From positions 1 to 52,344 of the forward strand of contig NZ_JACTAC010000015.1 of assembly GCF_014486675.1 (NCBI RefSeq): a stretch of DNA of 52,344 bases, read 5' to 3'. The notes under the pieces are model-generated. The model did not search any database, was not told the origin of the DNA, and saw only the letters and a list, made by a program, of their open reading frames with translations. Positions 1 to 8,794 of this stretch are shown here, one piece after another; the first letter of the stretch is position 1; every line of letters starts with the position of its first letter. The DNA comes from Flavobacterium macrobrachii. GTDB lineage: Bacteria; Bacteroidota; Bacteroidia; Flavobacteriales; Flavobacteriaceae. Made by a program: the position numbers and the translations under genes.

Positions 1-1
1 A

Positions 2-97
2 AATAAATTTGATGAGATTTATATTTCGCCAAAAGAGAAACAACTTTTTATTGATGAAATGTTGAAAATCAATCCGAATATTGAAATTAAAATATAA
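2..97 (+). CDS. C-terminal end of a bacterial PH-domain (YyaB/bPH_6-like) protein, partial
   Basis: An open frame enters from the left edge and stops at TAA 95-97, giving 31 residues. The tail contains ISPKEKQLFIDEM followed by an Asn-Pro turn. That pattern is typical of the last strand and helix of small bacterial PH domains of the YyaB type, where 'ISP' plus 'F' and 'NP' recur near the C-terminus. The start and most of the domain lie outside the window, so the assignment rests on a short stretch. It overlaps the convergent small membrane protein gene on the minus strand by 11 bases. Confidence 0.5.
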   Translation, partial: NKFDEIYISPKEKQLFIDEMLKINPNIEIKI

Positions 98-389
98 TTT
101 TCAAGAAATCATAGTAAACTACACCTAGAACAATAAAAATTATTAGTTCAATAAGATTCATCAATAAATATTTTGCATAAAGTCTTTGGAAGAAAAAATC
201 AAATGCAAATGCGAACAATCCTATTACAAATAAAGTTGGTGCTAAAATAAATTGCCAACCTTCATATCCTTTATCAAAAAACACAAAAACACTTCTAACT
301 ATTAAAAATACAGCTAAGATATTTCCAATAGCTAATCTGTATTTATTAGGAAGTTTCATTTTTGATTTCTTTAAATATGACTTATTCAT
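87..389 (-). CDS. Small integral membrane protein, unknown function
   Basis: The 100-residue product has a basic N-terminus (MNKSYLKKSKMK) followed by three hydrophobic segments near residues 18-37, 48-66 and 75-98, so an inner-membrane protein with three helices is likely. I recognise no family. Its start codon lies inside the end of the upstream DUF1343 gene: the sequence ATGAATAA holds both the start of this gene and the stop of the other, an 8-base overlap. The two are therefore probably co-transcribed and translationally coupled. The C-terminus ends directly in the last hydrophobic segment. Confidence 0.65.
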   Translation of the reverse strand: MNKSYLKKSKMKLPNKYRLAIGNILAVFLIVRSVFVFFDKGYEGWQFILAPTLFVIGLFAFAFDFFFQRLYAKYLLMNLIELIIFIVLGVVYYDFLKIIF

Positions 390-1626
390 AAATCAAATAT
401 TTCTTTCTCATTTCTTTAAAATCATTCAATCCTTTTTCCCACGATTTTCTGATTTCGGTTTCAGGAATTCCAGCTTCAATTTGTTCTCTTAGCTTTTTTG
501 TTCCTGCTAATTTTAGGAAAAAATCATTGAAAAATTTCGATTTATCTGAAGTGGAATTGTAGGCTTTAATCAACCATTTTAATTCCAACTGTTTCACTTT
601 TTCTATTTTAGTCAAATCTTCGCCATAACATAATTTTCCGTTATGCATCGGATCTTTGGCACCAAAATTAGGCATTGGTGTAAAACTGAAACTGCTTTTT
701 GGCAGAAACGGCGAACCATAAATTTGGAATTGCATTTCGGTTCCGCGACCAGAACTCACATTCGTTCCTTCGAACAAACACAAACTCGCATATAGATTTA
801 TCGATTGGTCATTTGGCAAATTTGGCGATGGTTTAACTGGTAAACTATAAGCCATTTCTCGATTGTAATTCAAACACGGAATAACTGTCAATTTACATTC
901 TTCGCCATTCTTAAGCCATTTTTCTCCGTTAATCATTTTGGCATATTCACCAATTGTCATGCCGTGAAGCAAAGGAATTTGATGCATTCCAACAAAACTT
1001 GTATGTTCTTTTTCCAAAATTGGTCCGTCAACAATACTTCCATTTGGATTTGGTCTGTCGAGTACAATTAGCGGAATATTATTTTCGGCACAAGCTTCCA
1101 TGATGTAATGCAACGATGAAATATACGTATAAAATCGTGCGCCAACATCTTGTAAATCAAATACCATCACGTCAATTCCGGCTAATTGTTCTGGCTTTGG
1201 TTTTTTGTTATTTCCGTATAATGAAATGATTGGCAAACCGGTTTTGGTATCTTTTCCGTCTTTAATTAATTCGCCCGCATCGGCAGTTCCACGAAAACCG
1301 TGTTCTGGTGCGTAGATTTTTTGGACATTGATTTTTTTGTCTAAAAGAAAATCAGCCAAATGCGTTTTATCAGATAGAATTCCGGTTTGGTTCGTAATAA
1401 TACCAATTTTTTTGTCTTTCAATAAAGGCAAATAAGCTGAAGAATTATCGGCACCAGAAATAATATTTGATGATAATGGAACATTATTCTCGAATGAACA
1501 TGAAATCAAAGTTTCTCTAATTTCGCTTTTGTATTCGAACCTTTCTTTTGGCTTCTGGCTTGCGCAAGACAACATTAGCAAAACCGAGAATAAAACTGTA
1601 TTTTTGAACACTGAAATTGAAATCAT
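382..1626 (-). CDS. DUF1343 / NamZ-type exo-beta-N-acetylmuramidase lipoprotein
   Basis: The family (DUF1343, NamZ) removes terminal MurNAc from peptidoglycan fragments outside the cytoplasm. Visible family features are KKIGIITNQTG, YAPEHGFRG, VFDLQDVGARFYTYI, LDRPNPNG, and a late GRGTEMQFQIYGSPFL segment. I place the start at ATG 1624-1626 because it begins a good lipoprotein signal with lipobox LMLSC; the frame is open another 63 codons upstream, but that part is antisense to the permease gene. A GTG five codons further in (before FKNTVLF) is an alternative start. The mature protein of about 390 residues is the usual family length. It is divergent from the permease gene with only 4 bases between starts and overlaps the next gene downstream. 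Confidence 0.85.
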   Translation of the reverse strand: MISISVFKNTVLFSVLLMLSCASQKPKERFEYKSEIRETLISCSFENNVPLSSNIISGADNSSAYLPLLKDKKIGIITNQTGILSDKTHLADFLLDKKINVQKIYAPEHGFRGTADAGELIKDGKDTKTGLPIISLYGNNKKPKPEQLAGIDVMVFDLQDVGARFYTYISSLHYIMEACAENNIPLIVLDRPNPNGSIVDGPILEKEHTSFVGMHQIPLLHGMTIGEYAKMINGEKWLKNGEECKLTVIPCLNYNREMAYSLPVKPSPNLPNDQSINLYASLCLFEGTNVSSGRGTEMQFQIYGSPFLPKSSFSFTPMPNFGAKDPMHNGKLCYGEDLTKIEKVKQLELKWLIKAYNSTSDKSKFFNDFFLKLAGTKKLREQIEAGIPETEIRKSWEKGLNDFKEMRKKYLIYE

Positions 1627-1630
1627 ACCA

Positions 1631-2863
1631 TTGAAATTAGAATATTTTATAGCGAAACGACTGATTACTGCTAAAGACCATAAAAGTAGTATTTCTGCAC
1701 CAATTATAAAAATCGCCATCATCGCCATTGCGTTGGGAATGATTATGATGATAGTTTCGGTCGCTACCGGTATTGGTTTACAGCAAAAAATACGCCAAAA
1801 AGTTTCGGCTTTCAACGGACATATTATTATTTCGAGTTACAATGACAACCAATCGGATGTTAGCACCAAACCTGTTTCGATTTATCAAAAATTCTACCCG
1901 AAATTTAATGATGTTGACGGCATCAATCACGTTCAAGCCGTTGCCGGAAAAGGCGGAATTATTCGAACCGAAACAGCTTTTGAAGGTGTTATTTTTAAAG
2001 GAATAGGCAAAGATTATAAATCGGATAACTTGGAAGAATATTTAGTTCAAGGAAAATTACCCAACTTAAAAGCCAATCTCAACGAAGAAGTCATCATCTC
2101 AGAATATCTTGCTAACCGATTAGGTTTGAAACTCAACGACAACTTTGTCACCTATTTCATGAAAGAAGATAACGATGGTTATAATTTGAGAAATTTCAAA
2201 ATTGTTGGGATTTACAATTCAGGTTTTCAGGAATTTGACGCTAATTATGTTATTGGCGATATTCGTCATATTCAGCGAATTAACAAATGGAAACCGCATG
2301 AAGTGGGTTCGTTTGAAGTTTTTATTGACGATTTTGACCAAATCGATTTAAAAGGACAACAAGTTTATGAAGAAACCTCATCGACTATGGACAGCAAAAC
2401 CATCAAGGAAAAATTCTACTATATTTTTGAATGGTTAAAGCTTTTTGACTTTAATATTATTGTCATTCTTATTGTGATGATTGTTGTCTCTACGATTAAT
2501 ATGGTCGTAGCTTTATTGGTTTTGATTTTGGAACGAACCCAAATGATTGGGATTTTAAAATCTCTTGGCGCAAACAATTGGAACATTCGAAAAATATTTA
2601 TTTACAACTCGTTTTACCTAATTACCAAAGGACTTTTTTGGGGAAATTTAATTGGAATATCGCTTTTATTACTTCAAAAATATTTTGGTATCATTAAGCT
2701 CAATCCCGAAAGTTACTACGTAAACGAAGCTCCGGTGGATATTAATATATTCTACATTCTACTGCTAAACATTGGAACGGTTGCCATTTGTTTATTGGTT
2801 TTACTAATTCCTTCGTATATCATTACCAAAATCTCGCCGTCAAAAGCGATACGATTTGATTAG
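1631..2863 (+). CDS. FtsX/LolE-like ABC transporter permease
   Basis: The product has the MacB/FtsX-type architecture of lipoprotein-releasing permeases. There is one N-terminal membrane helix (about residues 18-45), a large extracytoplasmic domain (about 50-265), then three C-terminal helices (about 275-400) with the family's ALLVLILERTQMIGILKSLG segment. I choose the TTG at 1631 as start: it gives LKLEYFIAKRLI, matching the usual beginning of flavobacterial homologues, and a length of 410 residues. The frame is open upstream to 1529, but that part overlaps the signal-peptide region of the divergent NamZ-like gene. A partner ATPase is not in the window. Lipoprotein export is a family-level inference. 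Confidence 0.8.
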   Translation: MKLEYFIAKRLITAKDHKSSISAPIIKIAIIAIALGMIMMIVSVATGIGLQQKIRQKVSAFNGHIIISSYNDNQSDVSTKPVSIYQKFYPKFNDVDGINHVQAVAGKGGIIRTETAFEGVIFKGIGKDYKSDNLEEYLVQGKLPNLKANLNEEVIISEYLANRLGLKLNDNFVTYFMKEDNDGYNLRNFKIVGIYNSGFQEFDANYVIGDIRHIQRINKWKPHEVGSFEVFIDDFDQIDLKGQQVYEETSSTMDSKTIKEKFYYIFEWLKLFDFNIIVILIVMIVVSTINMVVALLVLILERTQMIGILKSLGANNWNIRKIFIYNSFYLITKGLFWGNLIGISLLLLQKYFGIIKLNPESYYVNEAPVDINIFYILLLNIGTVAICLLVLLIPSYIITKISPSKAIRFD

Positions 2864-2988
2864 ATTTATTTTTTATATTTGGTAAATGGCTTGTGTTTAA
2901 TTATTTGTGAATTTTTACAAATAAATCATTCGCTAATCTCCAAGTTATCAGTAGTATTTCACAACTTTACGTTAAAAAAACAAAAAAT

Positions 2989-3011
2989 AAGTTCGGTTTA
3001 TTTCCGAACTT
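2989..3011. promoter_or_regulatory. Operator-like inverted repeat upstream of higBA
   Basis: A perfect 8-bp inverted repeat, AAGTTCGG and CCGAACTT, is separated by 7 bases. It lies just upstream of the -7 element of the toxin gene. Toxin-antitoxin operons are usually autorepressed by the antitoxin binding such a dyad, so this is the likely HigA site. Confidence 0.7.
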
Positions 3012-3014
3012 TTA

Positions 3015-3022
3015 TATATTTG
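3015..3022 (+). promoter_or_regulatory. TAnnTTTG -7 promoter element of higBA
   Basis: TATATTTG matches the Bacteroidota -7 consensus exactly. It lies only 6 bases upstream of the toxin ATG (3029), so the mRNA should begin at or within a few bases of the start codon. Confidence 0.65.
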
Positions 3023-3028
3023 TACATT

Positions 3029-3370
3029 ATGAGACTAACAGGGAAAAATAAATTATTAAAATTAAAAGCCAAAAACGGTGGAAATACAACCTTGTGTTCT
3101 GAAATAGATAAACTTATAAAAGATATTGAAAAGAGTGATTGGAAAAATCAAGCTGAAGTAAAAGCAACTAGAAAAGATGCTGATTGTGTTCACAGTGATG
3201 GTTTTTATTTTTTTAATATATCAATCCATAGAACAATGATTTTATTAGAACTGGGAGATGACGGTGAAGCAACAGTAGTATGGGCTGGAACACATCAAGA
3301 ATATGAATCTACTTTTAAAAACAATAAGGGTACAATAAAAAAATGGCTAAAATCTAAAAATTACATTTAA
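3029..3370 (+). CDS. higB: HigB-like type II toxin (predicted mRNA interferase)
   Basis: This 113-residue protein carries the HigB-type central pattern: 'DWKNQAEVKATRKDADCV', then 'FYFFNIS', a hydrophobic strand, and the family's GTHQEYE motif near residues 88-94. HigB toxins are ribosome-dependent mRNA endonucleases. I start it at ATG 3029, directly after a consensus -7 element; the open frame reaches further up to 2879, but that would include the promoter and operator. The antitoxin gene follows after two bases. The lysine-rich N-terminus and C-terminal tail (TIKKWLKSKNYI) make it somewhat longer than classical HigB, so sub-family activity is inferred. Confidence 0.75.
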   Translation: MRLTGKNKLLKLKAKNGGNTTLCSEIDKLIKDIEKSDWKNQAEVKATRKDADCVHSDGFYFFNISIHRTMILLELGDDGEATVVWAGTHQEYESTFKNNKGTIKKWLKSKNYI

Positions 3371-3372
3371 TT

Positions 3373-3930
3373 ATGAAAACACATTTTGACATAGAAAAAA
3401 TAATAAAAGATGGAAAAATAAATAATGAGCTTGATTTAGAAAGAGCTCAAATTGCTGACCGAAAACTAAGACTTCTTGCCAAAGAGGATTCTTCATTTGT
3501 TTCTATTAGAAAAAAATTAAGAGATATAATTGAAGAGTATGAAACTCGTGTTTGGTCAAAAGACAATATTAGTTACGAAAAAATAAAAGAAAGTGAAATT
3601 GCTGAATTAATAGCGGAAAAAGAGAGAGAATTTCTTTTAAAAAGAAAAACATTAATTAAGGACAAATTAAAATCTTTTAATTTAACTCAAGAACAATTAG
3701 GATTAATTTTAGGTCATAGAAGCAAAACTTACATGTCTGAATTAATAAATGGGATAAGTCCATTTTCATTAAAGGATATAATTATTATGAACCGTTTGTT
3801 AAAAATAGACATATTGCATTTATTGCCAATATTTCTTTCAAAAAACGATCAAATAAAAGTTAAATCAGCTGTTATTCAATTGAAAAATCCAAAAATCAAA
3901 TTGACCAAGGAAGATTTAGAGTTTGCATAA
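3373..3930 (+). CDS. higA: HigA-like antitoxin with XRE helix-turn-helix
   Basis: The 185-residue product has an N-terminal helical region (1-95) rich in Lys, Glu and Arg and a Cro/CI-type helix-turn-helix at about 103-155 (LTQEQLGLILGHRSKTYMSE, ending in LLKIDILHLLP). HigA antitoxins neutralise the toxin and repress the operon. The gene begins two bases after higB, in the toxin-first order typical of higBA. It is longer than classical HigA because of the N-terminal extension, which presumably contacts the toxin. The likely operator is the dyad at 2989-3011. Confidence 0.8.
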   Translation: MKTHFDIEKIIKDGKINNELDLERAQIADRKLRLLAKEDSSFVSIRKKLRDIIEEYETRVWSKDNISYEKIKESEIAELIAEKEREFLLKRKTLIKDKLKSFNLTQEQLGLILGHRSKTYMSELINGISPFSLKDIIIMNRLLKIDILHLLPIFLSKNDQIKVKSAVIQLKNPKIKLTKEDLEFA

Positions 3931-3973
3931 AATACTATCAGTAAAAGCATTTTGAAATAATGATTGGATTGCT

Positions 3974-4100
3974 TTATTGTCTTGACACATTTACTTCACG
4001 GAAAATAATCAGTTCGCTGGCATCGCAACCGTCGCAAAACGTCAAACCAAACTACTCATTCTCCATTTGCAACGCTGGGCCAGCATCAACTGAATATTTT
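3974..4100. other. GC-rich imperfect inverted repeat at the 3' end of the TlpA-like gene
   Basis: This stretch is clearly richer in G and C than its surroundings. It contains the short palindrome GCTGGCCCAGC (minus strand, inside the end of the tlpA-like gene) and about 60 bases later a matching GATGCCAGC, with related GTTGC/TTGCGAC blocks between. The minus strand stays open in the tlpA frame past its TAG stop (4052-4054) for 25 more codons, to a TAA at 3974. It could be a small inserted repeat element, a recombination-site-like structure, or a decayed gene end. I cannot decide between them. Confidence 0.4.
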
Positions 4101-4900
4101 TTAGCTTTTACCAACTTAGTTAGTTCCGTTTTTATTTCTTCCAATCTGTTGTTGTGTTTAAAAAAACTACCGGTGTAAACAATCTTTCGGTTTTCATCGA
4201 TAATCAACGTAGTCGGAAAGAATTTTATCCCAAAACGATCTACTAAATGTTGGCTATTGGGTACAATCATAAAATCAAATTGTACTTTGCTTAGTAATCG
4301 GTTTACCTTTTCTTTATTGTCATAGGTTACGCCAAACCAAGCCACGTTATTGGTTCCAAATTCTTCTTTCAACTTATTCATTTCAGGCATTTCTTTGATG
4401 CATGGTGCGCAAGTGGTAAACCAAAAATCAAGCACAATAATTTTACTTCCAATGCTTTCAAAATCGTGCTGATTGCCATCAATATCAACCATTACCAAAT
4501 CATCAATAGCGGAACGTTTTAGATTTTTTCGGTTTTTTTCGTCTGATTTTATATATTTATTGAACGACTTATTATCTTCTCTCATTTCTATTTTAGAACG
4601 TTTATACAAAACATAAGTAAAATGATTTGTTATTGTATCCCGATAAAATCGCGTCGTATAAACGTGACCATCTTTAGTTTTAAAAATAGAATCGGCGTAT
4701 TTTTGAGTGTACGGTTTTCCGTTTTCAAGAAAATATGAAGTCGATTTTTGAATACTGTCAATTTTTGCAAGATTATCATTCAAAAAATCAATATATTCTT
4801 TACCTTTAATCTTCTTTGTTGAAGTTGATAAAAAAGGATAATCCTGAGCGAACATCGTTAGGTTCAATCCAAGGAAAACAATCAAAATAATTTTCTTCAT
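4052..4900 (-). CDS. TlpA-family periplasmic thioredoxin-like protein
   Basis: The 282-residue protein begins with a cleavable signal peptide (MKKIILIVFLGLNLTMFAQ). After a family-specific N-terminal region it has a thioredoxin fold from about residue 130, with the redox motif CAPC at Cys164 and Cys167 in 'FWFTTCAPCIKEMPEM'. It also has the cis-Pro region FFPTTLIID. TlpA-type proteins act as thiol-disulfide reductants in the periplasm. The last 15 or so residues (SVDAGPALQMENE) are encoded by GC-rich DNA unlike the rest of the gene and may derive from an inserted element. No obvious partner gene lies next to it. Confidence 0.85.
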   Translation of the reverse strand: MKKIILIVFLGLNLTMFAQDYPFLSTSTKKIKGKEYIDFLNDNLAKIDSIQKSTSYFLENGKPYTQKYADSIFKTKDGHVYTTRFYRDTITNHFTYVLYKRSKIEMREDNKSFNKYIKSDEKNRKNLKRSAIDDLVMVDIDGNQHDFESIGSKIIVLDFWFTTCAPCIKEMPEMNKLKEEFGTNNVAWFGVTYDNKEKVNRLLSKVQFDFMIVPNSQHLVDRFGIKFFPTTLIIDENRKIVYTGSFFKHNNRLEEIKTELTKLVKAKKYSVDAGPALQMENE

Positions 4901-4948
4901 TTTATTTGGTTTAGAACGATAACGATAAAATTATTAATTTATTGCTTT

Positions 4949-5905
4949 TTAAAAAACTTCTTTGGCAATGGCTTTGATATTCTCAGCTTTTCCCATAGAA
5001 TAATAATGTAACACCGGAATTCCAGCAGCAACCAATTCTTTACTTTGTTGCGTACACCATTCAATTCCTATTTGTTTTACAGCATCGTTATCTTTGGCTT
5101 TTACAACAGCCATAATTAAATCATCTGGTAATTCTAATGAAAATCGATGCGGAATTAAATTCAGTTGTTTCTTAGTTGCAATGGGTTTTAACCCAGGAAT
5201 AATTGGCACTGTAATTCCTGCAGCACGAACTTTTGCTACATAATCAAAGAACTTTTTATTGTCAAAAAACATTTGGGTAATAATATAATCGGCGCCATTT
5301 TTTATTTTTTGTTTCAAAAAATGAATATCACTATCCAAACTTGGTGCTTCCATGTGTTTCTCGGGATAACCAGCAACACCAATGCAGAAATCAGTTTTAG
5401 CCGAATTCTGTAAATCTTCATCCAAATAAATTCCTTTATTTAGGTTATCAATTTGCAAAACTAAGTCGGTTGCATATTCGTTTCCTTCACGTTCTGGTCT
5501 AAAATAGGTTTCGTTTTTCAAAGCATCACCACGAAGTGCAACGACATTATCAATTCCTAAGAAATCCAAATCAATTAATAAGTTCTCGGTATCTTCTTTT
5601 GTAAATCCACCACAAAGAATATGCGGAATAGCATCAACATCATATTTATTCTGAATTCCAGCACAAATTCCAACCGTTCCGGGACGTTTTTTTACAATTT
5701 TCTTTTGCAACAAACCACTTGGCAATTCCTTAAATTCGTATTCCTCACGATGATAAGTCACGTCAATAAATGGCGGATTGAATTCCATCAACGGATCAAT
5801 ACTATCAAAAATAGACTGAATATTTTGTCCTTTCAAAGGAGGAAGAATCTCAAAAGAAAATAATGGTTTTCCGTTGGCGTTATCTATGTGTTCTGTTACT
5901 TTCAT
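4949..5905 (-). CDS. metF: 5,10-methylenetetrahydrofolate reductase
   Basis: MetF reduces 5,10-methylene-THF to 5-methyl-THF, the methyl donor for methionine synthase. Family motifs are SFEILPP near residue 17, DVTYHREE, GTVGICAGIQ, NVVALRGD, FCIGVAGYPEKH and ITQMFFDN. The length of 318 residues fits the family. I start at ATG 5903-5905 because upstream sequence, though open to 5968, consists of simple repeats. It is the last gene of the riboswitch-led operon metH(N)-lipoprotein-metH(C)-metF and lies 69 bases after the end of metH(C). That places substrate supply next to methyl transfer. Confidence 0.95.
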   Translation of the reverse strand: MKVTEHIDNANGKPLFSFEILPPLKGQNIQSIFDSIDPLMEFNPPFIDVTYHREEYEFKELPSGLLQKKIVKKRPGTVGICAGIQNKYDVDAIPHILCGGFTKEDTENLLIDLDFLGIDNVVALRGDALKNETYFRPEREGNEYATDLVLQIDNLNKGIYLDEDLQNSAKTDFCIGVAGYPEKHMEAPSLDSDIHFLKQKIKNGADYIITQMFFDNKKFFDYVAKVRAAGITVPIIPGLKPIATKKQLNLIPHRFSLELPDDLIMAVVKAKDNDAVKQIGIEWCTQQSKELVAAGIPVLHYYSMGKAENIKAIAKEVF

Positions 5906-5913
5906 AATTTTTA

Positions 5914-5971
5914 GTTGTCTGTTGTCTGTTGTCTGTTTCCAAAATAACTGAAAACTGAAAACTGACAACTG
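5914..5971. repeat. Simple repeat tract between metH(C) and metF
   Basis: On the plus strand three copies of TTGTCTG stand in a row, followed by CTGAAAA-type copies and GACAACTG. Similar wording recurs inside metH (6585-6608), so this is one of a family of short dispersed tracts. Confidence 0.7.
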
Positions 5972-5974
5972 TTT

Positions 5975-8650
5975 TTAATCTGCTATATTCGGCGAAAGCC
6001 ATTTGGTTGCCATTTCGGTAGAAATTCCTCTACGTTTGGCATAATTTATTACTTGATCTTCTTTTATTTTTCCTAGTCCGAAATACTTACTTTGCGGGTT
6101 TGCAAAATAATATCCCGAAACTGAACTGGCTGGCCACATTGCCATGCTTTCGGTTAGCTTCACTCCTATTTCTTGTTCAACATTTAGTAATTTCCAAATG
6201 GTTGGTTTTTCTAAATGGTCTGGACAAGCTGGATAACCTGGCGCTGGACGAATTCCAATATATTCTTCAGAGATTAAATCTTGATTGGATAAATTTTCAT
6301 CCGAGGCGTAACCCCAAATTTCTTTACGAACTTTTAAATGTAAATATTCGGCAAATGCTTCAGCAAATCGATCGCCGAGTGCTTTCACTAAAATCGAATT
6401 GTAATCGTCCAGTTGTTTTTCGAATTCGGCTGCTTTTTCATCTACACCAAAACCTGTTGTGACACAAAAACATCCTATGTAATCTTGCTTTCCTGAATCC
6501 TTTGGAGCGATAAAATCAGACAATGCAATATTTGGTGCGCCAGCGGTTTTTTGTGATTGTTGTCTTAGAGTTAGAAAAGTTATAGGTTGTCGGTTGTCTG
6601 TTGTCAGTTCTATGTCATCATCATTGATTGTATTTGCTGGAAAAATTCCGAGAATTCCTTTGGCAGTCAACCATTTTTCTGATACAATTTGTTTTAGCAT
6701 TTCTTGTGCATCGGCAAATAAATTGGTTGCTTGTTCGCCTACAATTTCATCTGTTAGAATCGCAGGATACTTTCCGTACAATTCCCACGAGTTGAAAAAT
6801 GGCGTCCAATCTATAAATTCAACCAATTCAGAAAGTTCTACTTCAACGGTTTTTGTTCCGATGAAATTTGGTTTCACTGGTGTAAAATTATCCCAATCTA
6901 ATTTTAATTTATTCTTTCTTGCATCTTCAATCGAATGGAAATTTTTATCGCGACTTCTATTCAAATAACCGTCACGCAATTTGTCGTATTCTTCACGAAT
7001 TGCTTTTACGTAACCTTCTTTGGTTTCAGCTTGAAGCAAATTACTTGCAACTGTCACTGCACGCGATGCGTCGTTTACGTGAACTACAGTTTCTTTATAT
7101 TCTGGTGCAATTTTCACGGCTGTGTGCGCACGAGAAGTTGTCGCTCCACCAATCATAATCGGAATTTTGATGTTTAATTTGTCTAATTCTTTTGCCAAAT
7201 AAACCATTTCGTCTAATGAAGGCGTGATTAATCCGCTTAATCCTATAATATCTACATTGTGTTCGACAGCAGCTTGAATGATTTTTTCTGGCGGAACCAT
7301 AACACCTAAATCGATGATTTCGAAATTATTACATCCTAAAACTACGGCTACAATATTCTTTCCAATATCATGTACATCGCCTTTTACCGTTGCCATCAGC
7401 ACTTTTCCTGCAGATGACGATTCACCCGTTTTTTGTGCTTCGATAAATGGTAACAAATGAGCTACTGCTTTTTTCATTACACGAGCTGATTTCACCACTT
7501 GAGGCAAAAACATTTTTCCGCTTCCGAATAAATCGCCTACGACGTTCATTCCTGCCATCAGATTTACTTCAATAACTTCTATAGCTTTCGCCGAATTTAC
7601 TCTCGCTTCTTCAACATCAATTTCGATAAATTCATCTATTCCTTTTACTAATGAGTGCGTTAACCGTTCTTGTACCGTACCGTTTCGCCATTCGGCAATT
7701 TCTTTTTCATTCGATTTTACATCCCCTTTGAAACTCTCAGCTAAAGTCAACAATCTTTCGGTTGCGTCTTCTCTTCTATTTAGCAGTACATCTTCAACGT
7801 GTTCTAATAATGTCTTGTCAATTTCGTCGTAAATCTCAAGCATTTCTGGATTTACGATTCCCATGGTCATTCCGTTTTGAATGGCATGATATAAAAATGC
7901 CGAATGCATCGCTTCACGAACGGTATCATTTCCTCGAAACGAAAACGAAACGTTACTAACTCCACCAGAAATATTAGCATATGGAAGATTTTCACGAATC
8001 CATTTTGTGGCTCTGAAAAAATCTATGGCGTTTAGTTTGTGTTCGTCCATTCCAGTTGCAACTGGAAAAATATTGGGGTCGAAAATGATGTCTTGTGCTG
8101 GAAAACCGACTTCGTTTACTAAAATATCATAACTTCTTTTGCAAATTTCAATGCGTCTCTCGTACGTATCGGCTTGACCATCTTCGTCAAAAGCCATTAC
8201 GATTACTGCTGCGCCATATCGTTTAATTAATTTGGCATGATGAATAAAAGCATCTTTTCCTTCTTTTAGTGAAATGGAATTTACAACGGCTTTTCCTTGA
8301 ACGACTTTCAATCCAGCTTCGATGATTTCCCATTTGGAACTGTCAATCATTACTGGAACTCGAGCTATATCGGGTTCGGCGGCAATTAGATTTAGGAATT
8401 TTGTCATGGCATACACACCATCGAGCATTCCTTCGTCCATATTGACGTCTATTATTTGTGCGCCACCTTCGACTTGATTTCTAGCAATTTCAAGTGCTTC
8501 TTCGTATTTCTCTTCTTTAATTAATCGAAGAAATTTACGGGAACCAGTAACATTAGTACGTTCGCCTACATTCACGAAAATAGATTCTTCATTAATGAAA
8601 AGCGGTTCTAAACCTGAAAGTTGTAAATTTATTTTGTTTGTTCTTGACAT
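5975..8650 (-). CDS. metH: Methionine synthase, C-terminal protein (pterin, cobalamin and activation domains)
   Basis: This 891-residue half of split MetH binds methyl-THF, cobalamin and, for reactivation, SAM. Domains in order: pterin-binding (about 20-290; [14 protein letters not shown]), cobalamin cap (about 330-405), B12 Rossmann domain with DVHDIG giving the axial ligand His427, and the SAM-dependent activation domain from about 560 with [15 protein letters not shown]. It lacks the zinc homocysteine domain, which is encoded separately upstream (9318-10295). Residues near 680-690 (ELTTDNRQP) look like an in-frame insertion of the repeat found after metF. It is third in the SAM-I controlled operon. 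Confidence 0.95.
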   Translation of the reverse strand: MSRTNKINLQLSGLEPLFINEESIFVNVGERTNVTGSRKFLRLIKEEKYEEALEIARNQVEGGAQIIDVNMDEGMLDGVYAMTKFLNLIAAEPDIARVPVMIDSSKWEIIEAGLKVVQGKAVVNSISLKEGKDAFIHHAKLIKRYGAAVIVMAFDEDGQADTYERRIEICKRSYDILVNEVGFPAQDIIFDPNIFPVATGMDEHKLNAIDFFRATKWIRENLPYANISGGVSNVSFSFRGNDTVREAMHSAFLYHAIQNGMTMGIVNPEMLEIYDEIDKTLLEHVEDVLLNRREDATERLLTLAESFKGDVKSNEKEIAEWRNGTVQERLTHSLVKGIDEFIEIDVEEARVNSAKAIEVIEVNLMAGMNVVGDLFGSGKMFLPQVVKSARVMKKAVAHLLPFIEAQKTGESSSAGKVLMATVKGDVHDIGKNIVAVVLGCNNFEIIDLGVMVPPEKIIQAAVEHNVDIIGLSGLITPSLDEMVYLAKELDKLNIKIPIMIGGATTSRAHTAVKIAPEYKETVVHVNDASRAVTVASNLLQAETKEGYVKAIREEYDKLRDGYLNRSRDKNFHSIEDARKNKLKLDWDNFTPVKPNFIGTKTVEVELSELVEFIDWTPFFNSWELYGKYPAILTDEIVGEQATNLFADAQEMLKQIVSEKWLTAKGILGIFPANTINDDDIELTTDNRQPITFLTLRQQSQKTAGAPNIALSDFIAPKDSGKQDYIGCFCVTTGFGVDEKAAEFEKQLDDYNSILVKALGDRFAEAFAEYLHLKVRKEIWGYASDENLSNQDLISEEYIGIRPAPGYPACPDHLEKPTIWKLLNVEQEIGVKLTESMAMWPASSVSGYYFANPQSKYFGLGKIKEDQVINYAKRRGISTEMATKWLSPNIAD
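6585..6608. repeat. Dispersed GACAAC-type repeat inside metH coding sequence
   Basis: On the minus strand the sequence reads CTGACAACAGACAACCGACA and continues in the same style, matching the tract at 5914-5971. It encodes ELTTDNRQP within the MetH activation domain without breaking the frame. Confidence 0.6.
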
Positions 8651-8664
8651 CTTATTTTTCTAAT

Positions 8665-8731
8665 CCTGCAAGGTTTTTAATTAAACTAAAATTCTAAAAA
8701 ATACACCTACAAGGTTTTAAAACCTTGCAGG
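8665..8731. repeat. Palindromic intergenic repeat (CAAGGTTTTAAAACCTTG)
   Basis: 8706-8731 is a 26-base palindrome with one mismatched pair, core CAAGGTTTTAAAACCTTG. A half copy (CCTGCAAGGTTTTTA) stands at 8665-8679. It lies between the lipoprotein gene and metH(C), resembles REP-like elements common in flavobacterial intergenic DNA, and could fold as a hairpin in the operon mRNA. Confidence 0.7.
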
Positions 8732-8794
8732 AAAAACGCTTATCCTAACTCTAATTTTCTTGGTTTAAACTCGGTTGCAGCATGTAATCAGTTT

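Noticed and set aside
1627..1815. Extended N-terminus of the NamZ-like protein up to 1815
   Set aside because: The extra 63 residues would put the lipoprotein signal internally and are antisense to the well-supported permease gene.
2879..3028. Longer HigB frame beginning at 2879
   Set aside because: It would place the promoter box and operator inside the coding region; the short form has the family length.
4052..4054. TAG readthrough or recoding in the tlpA-like gene
   Set aside because: No recoding signal or tRNA is seen; an inserted element or decayed end is simpler.
6100..7960. Several 60-124 codon frames antisense to metH
   Set aside because: They lie wholly within a strongly conserved gene and show no protein features of their own.
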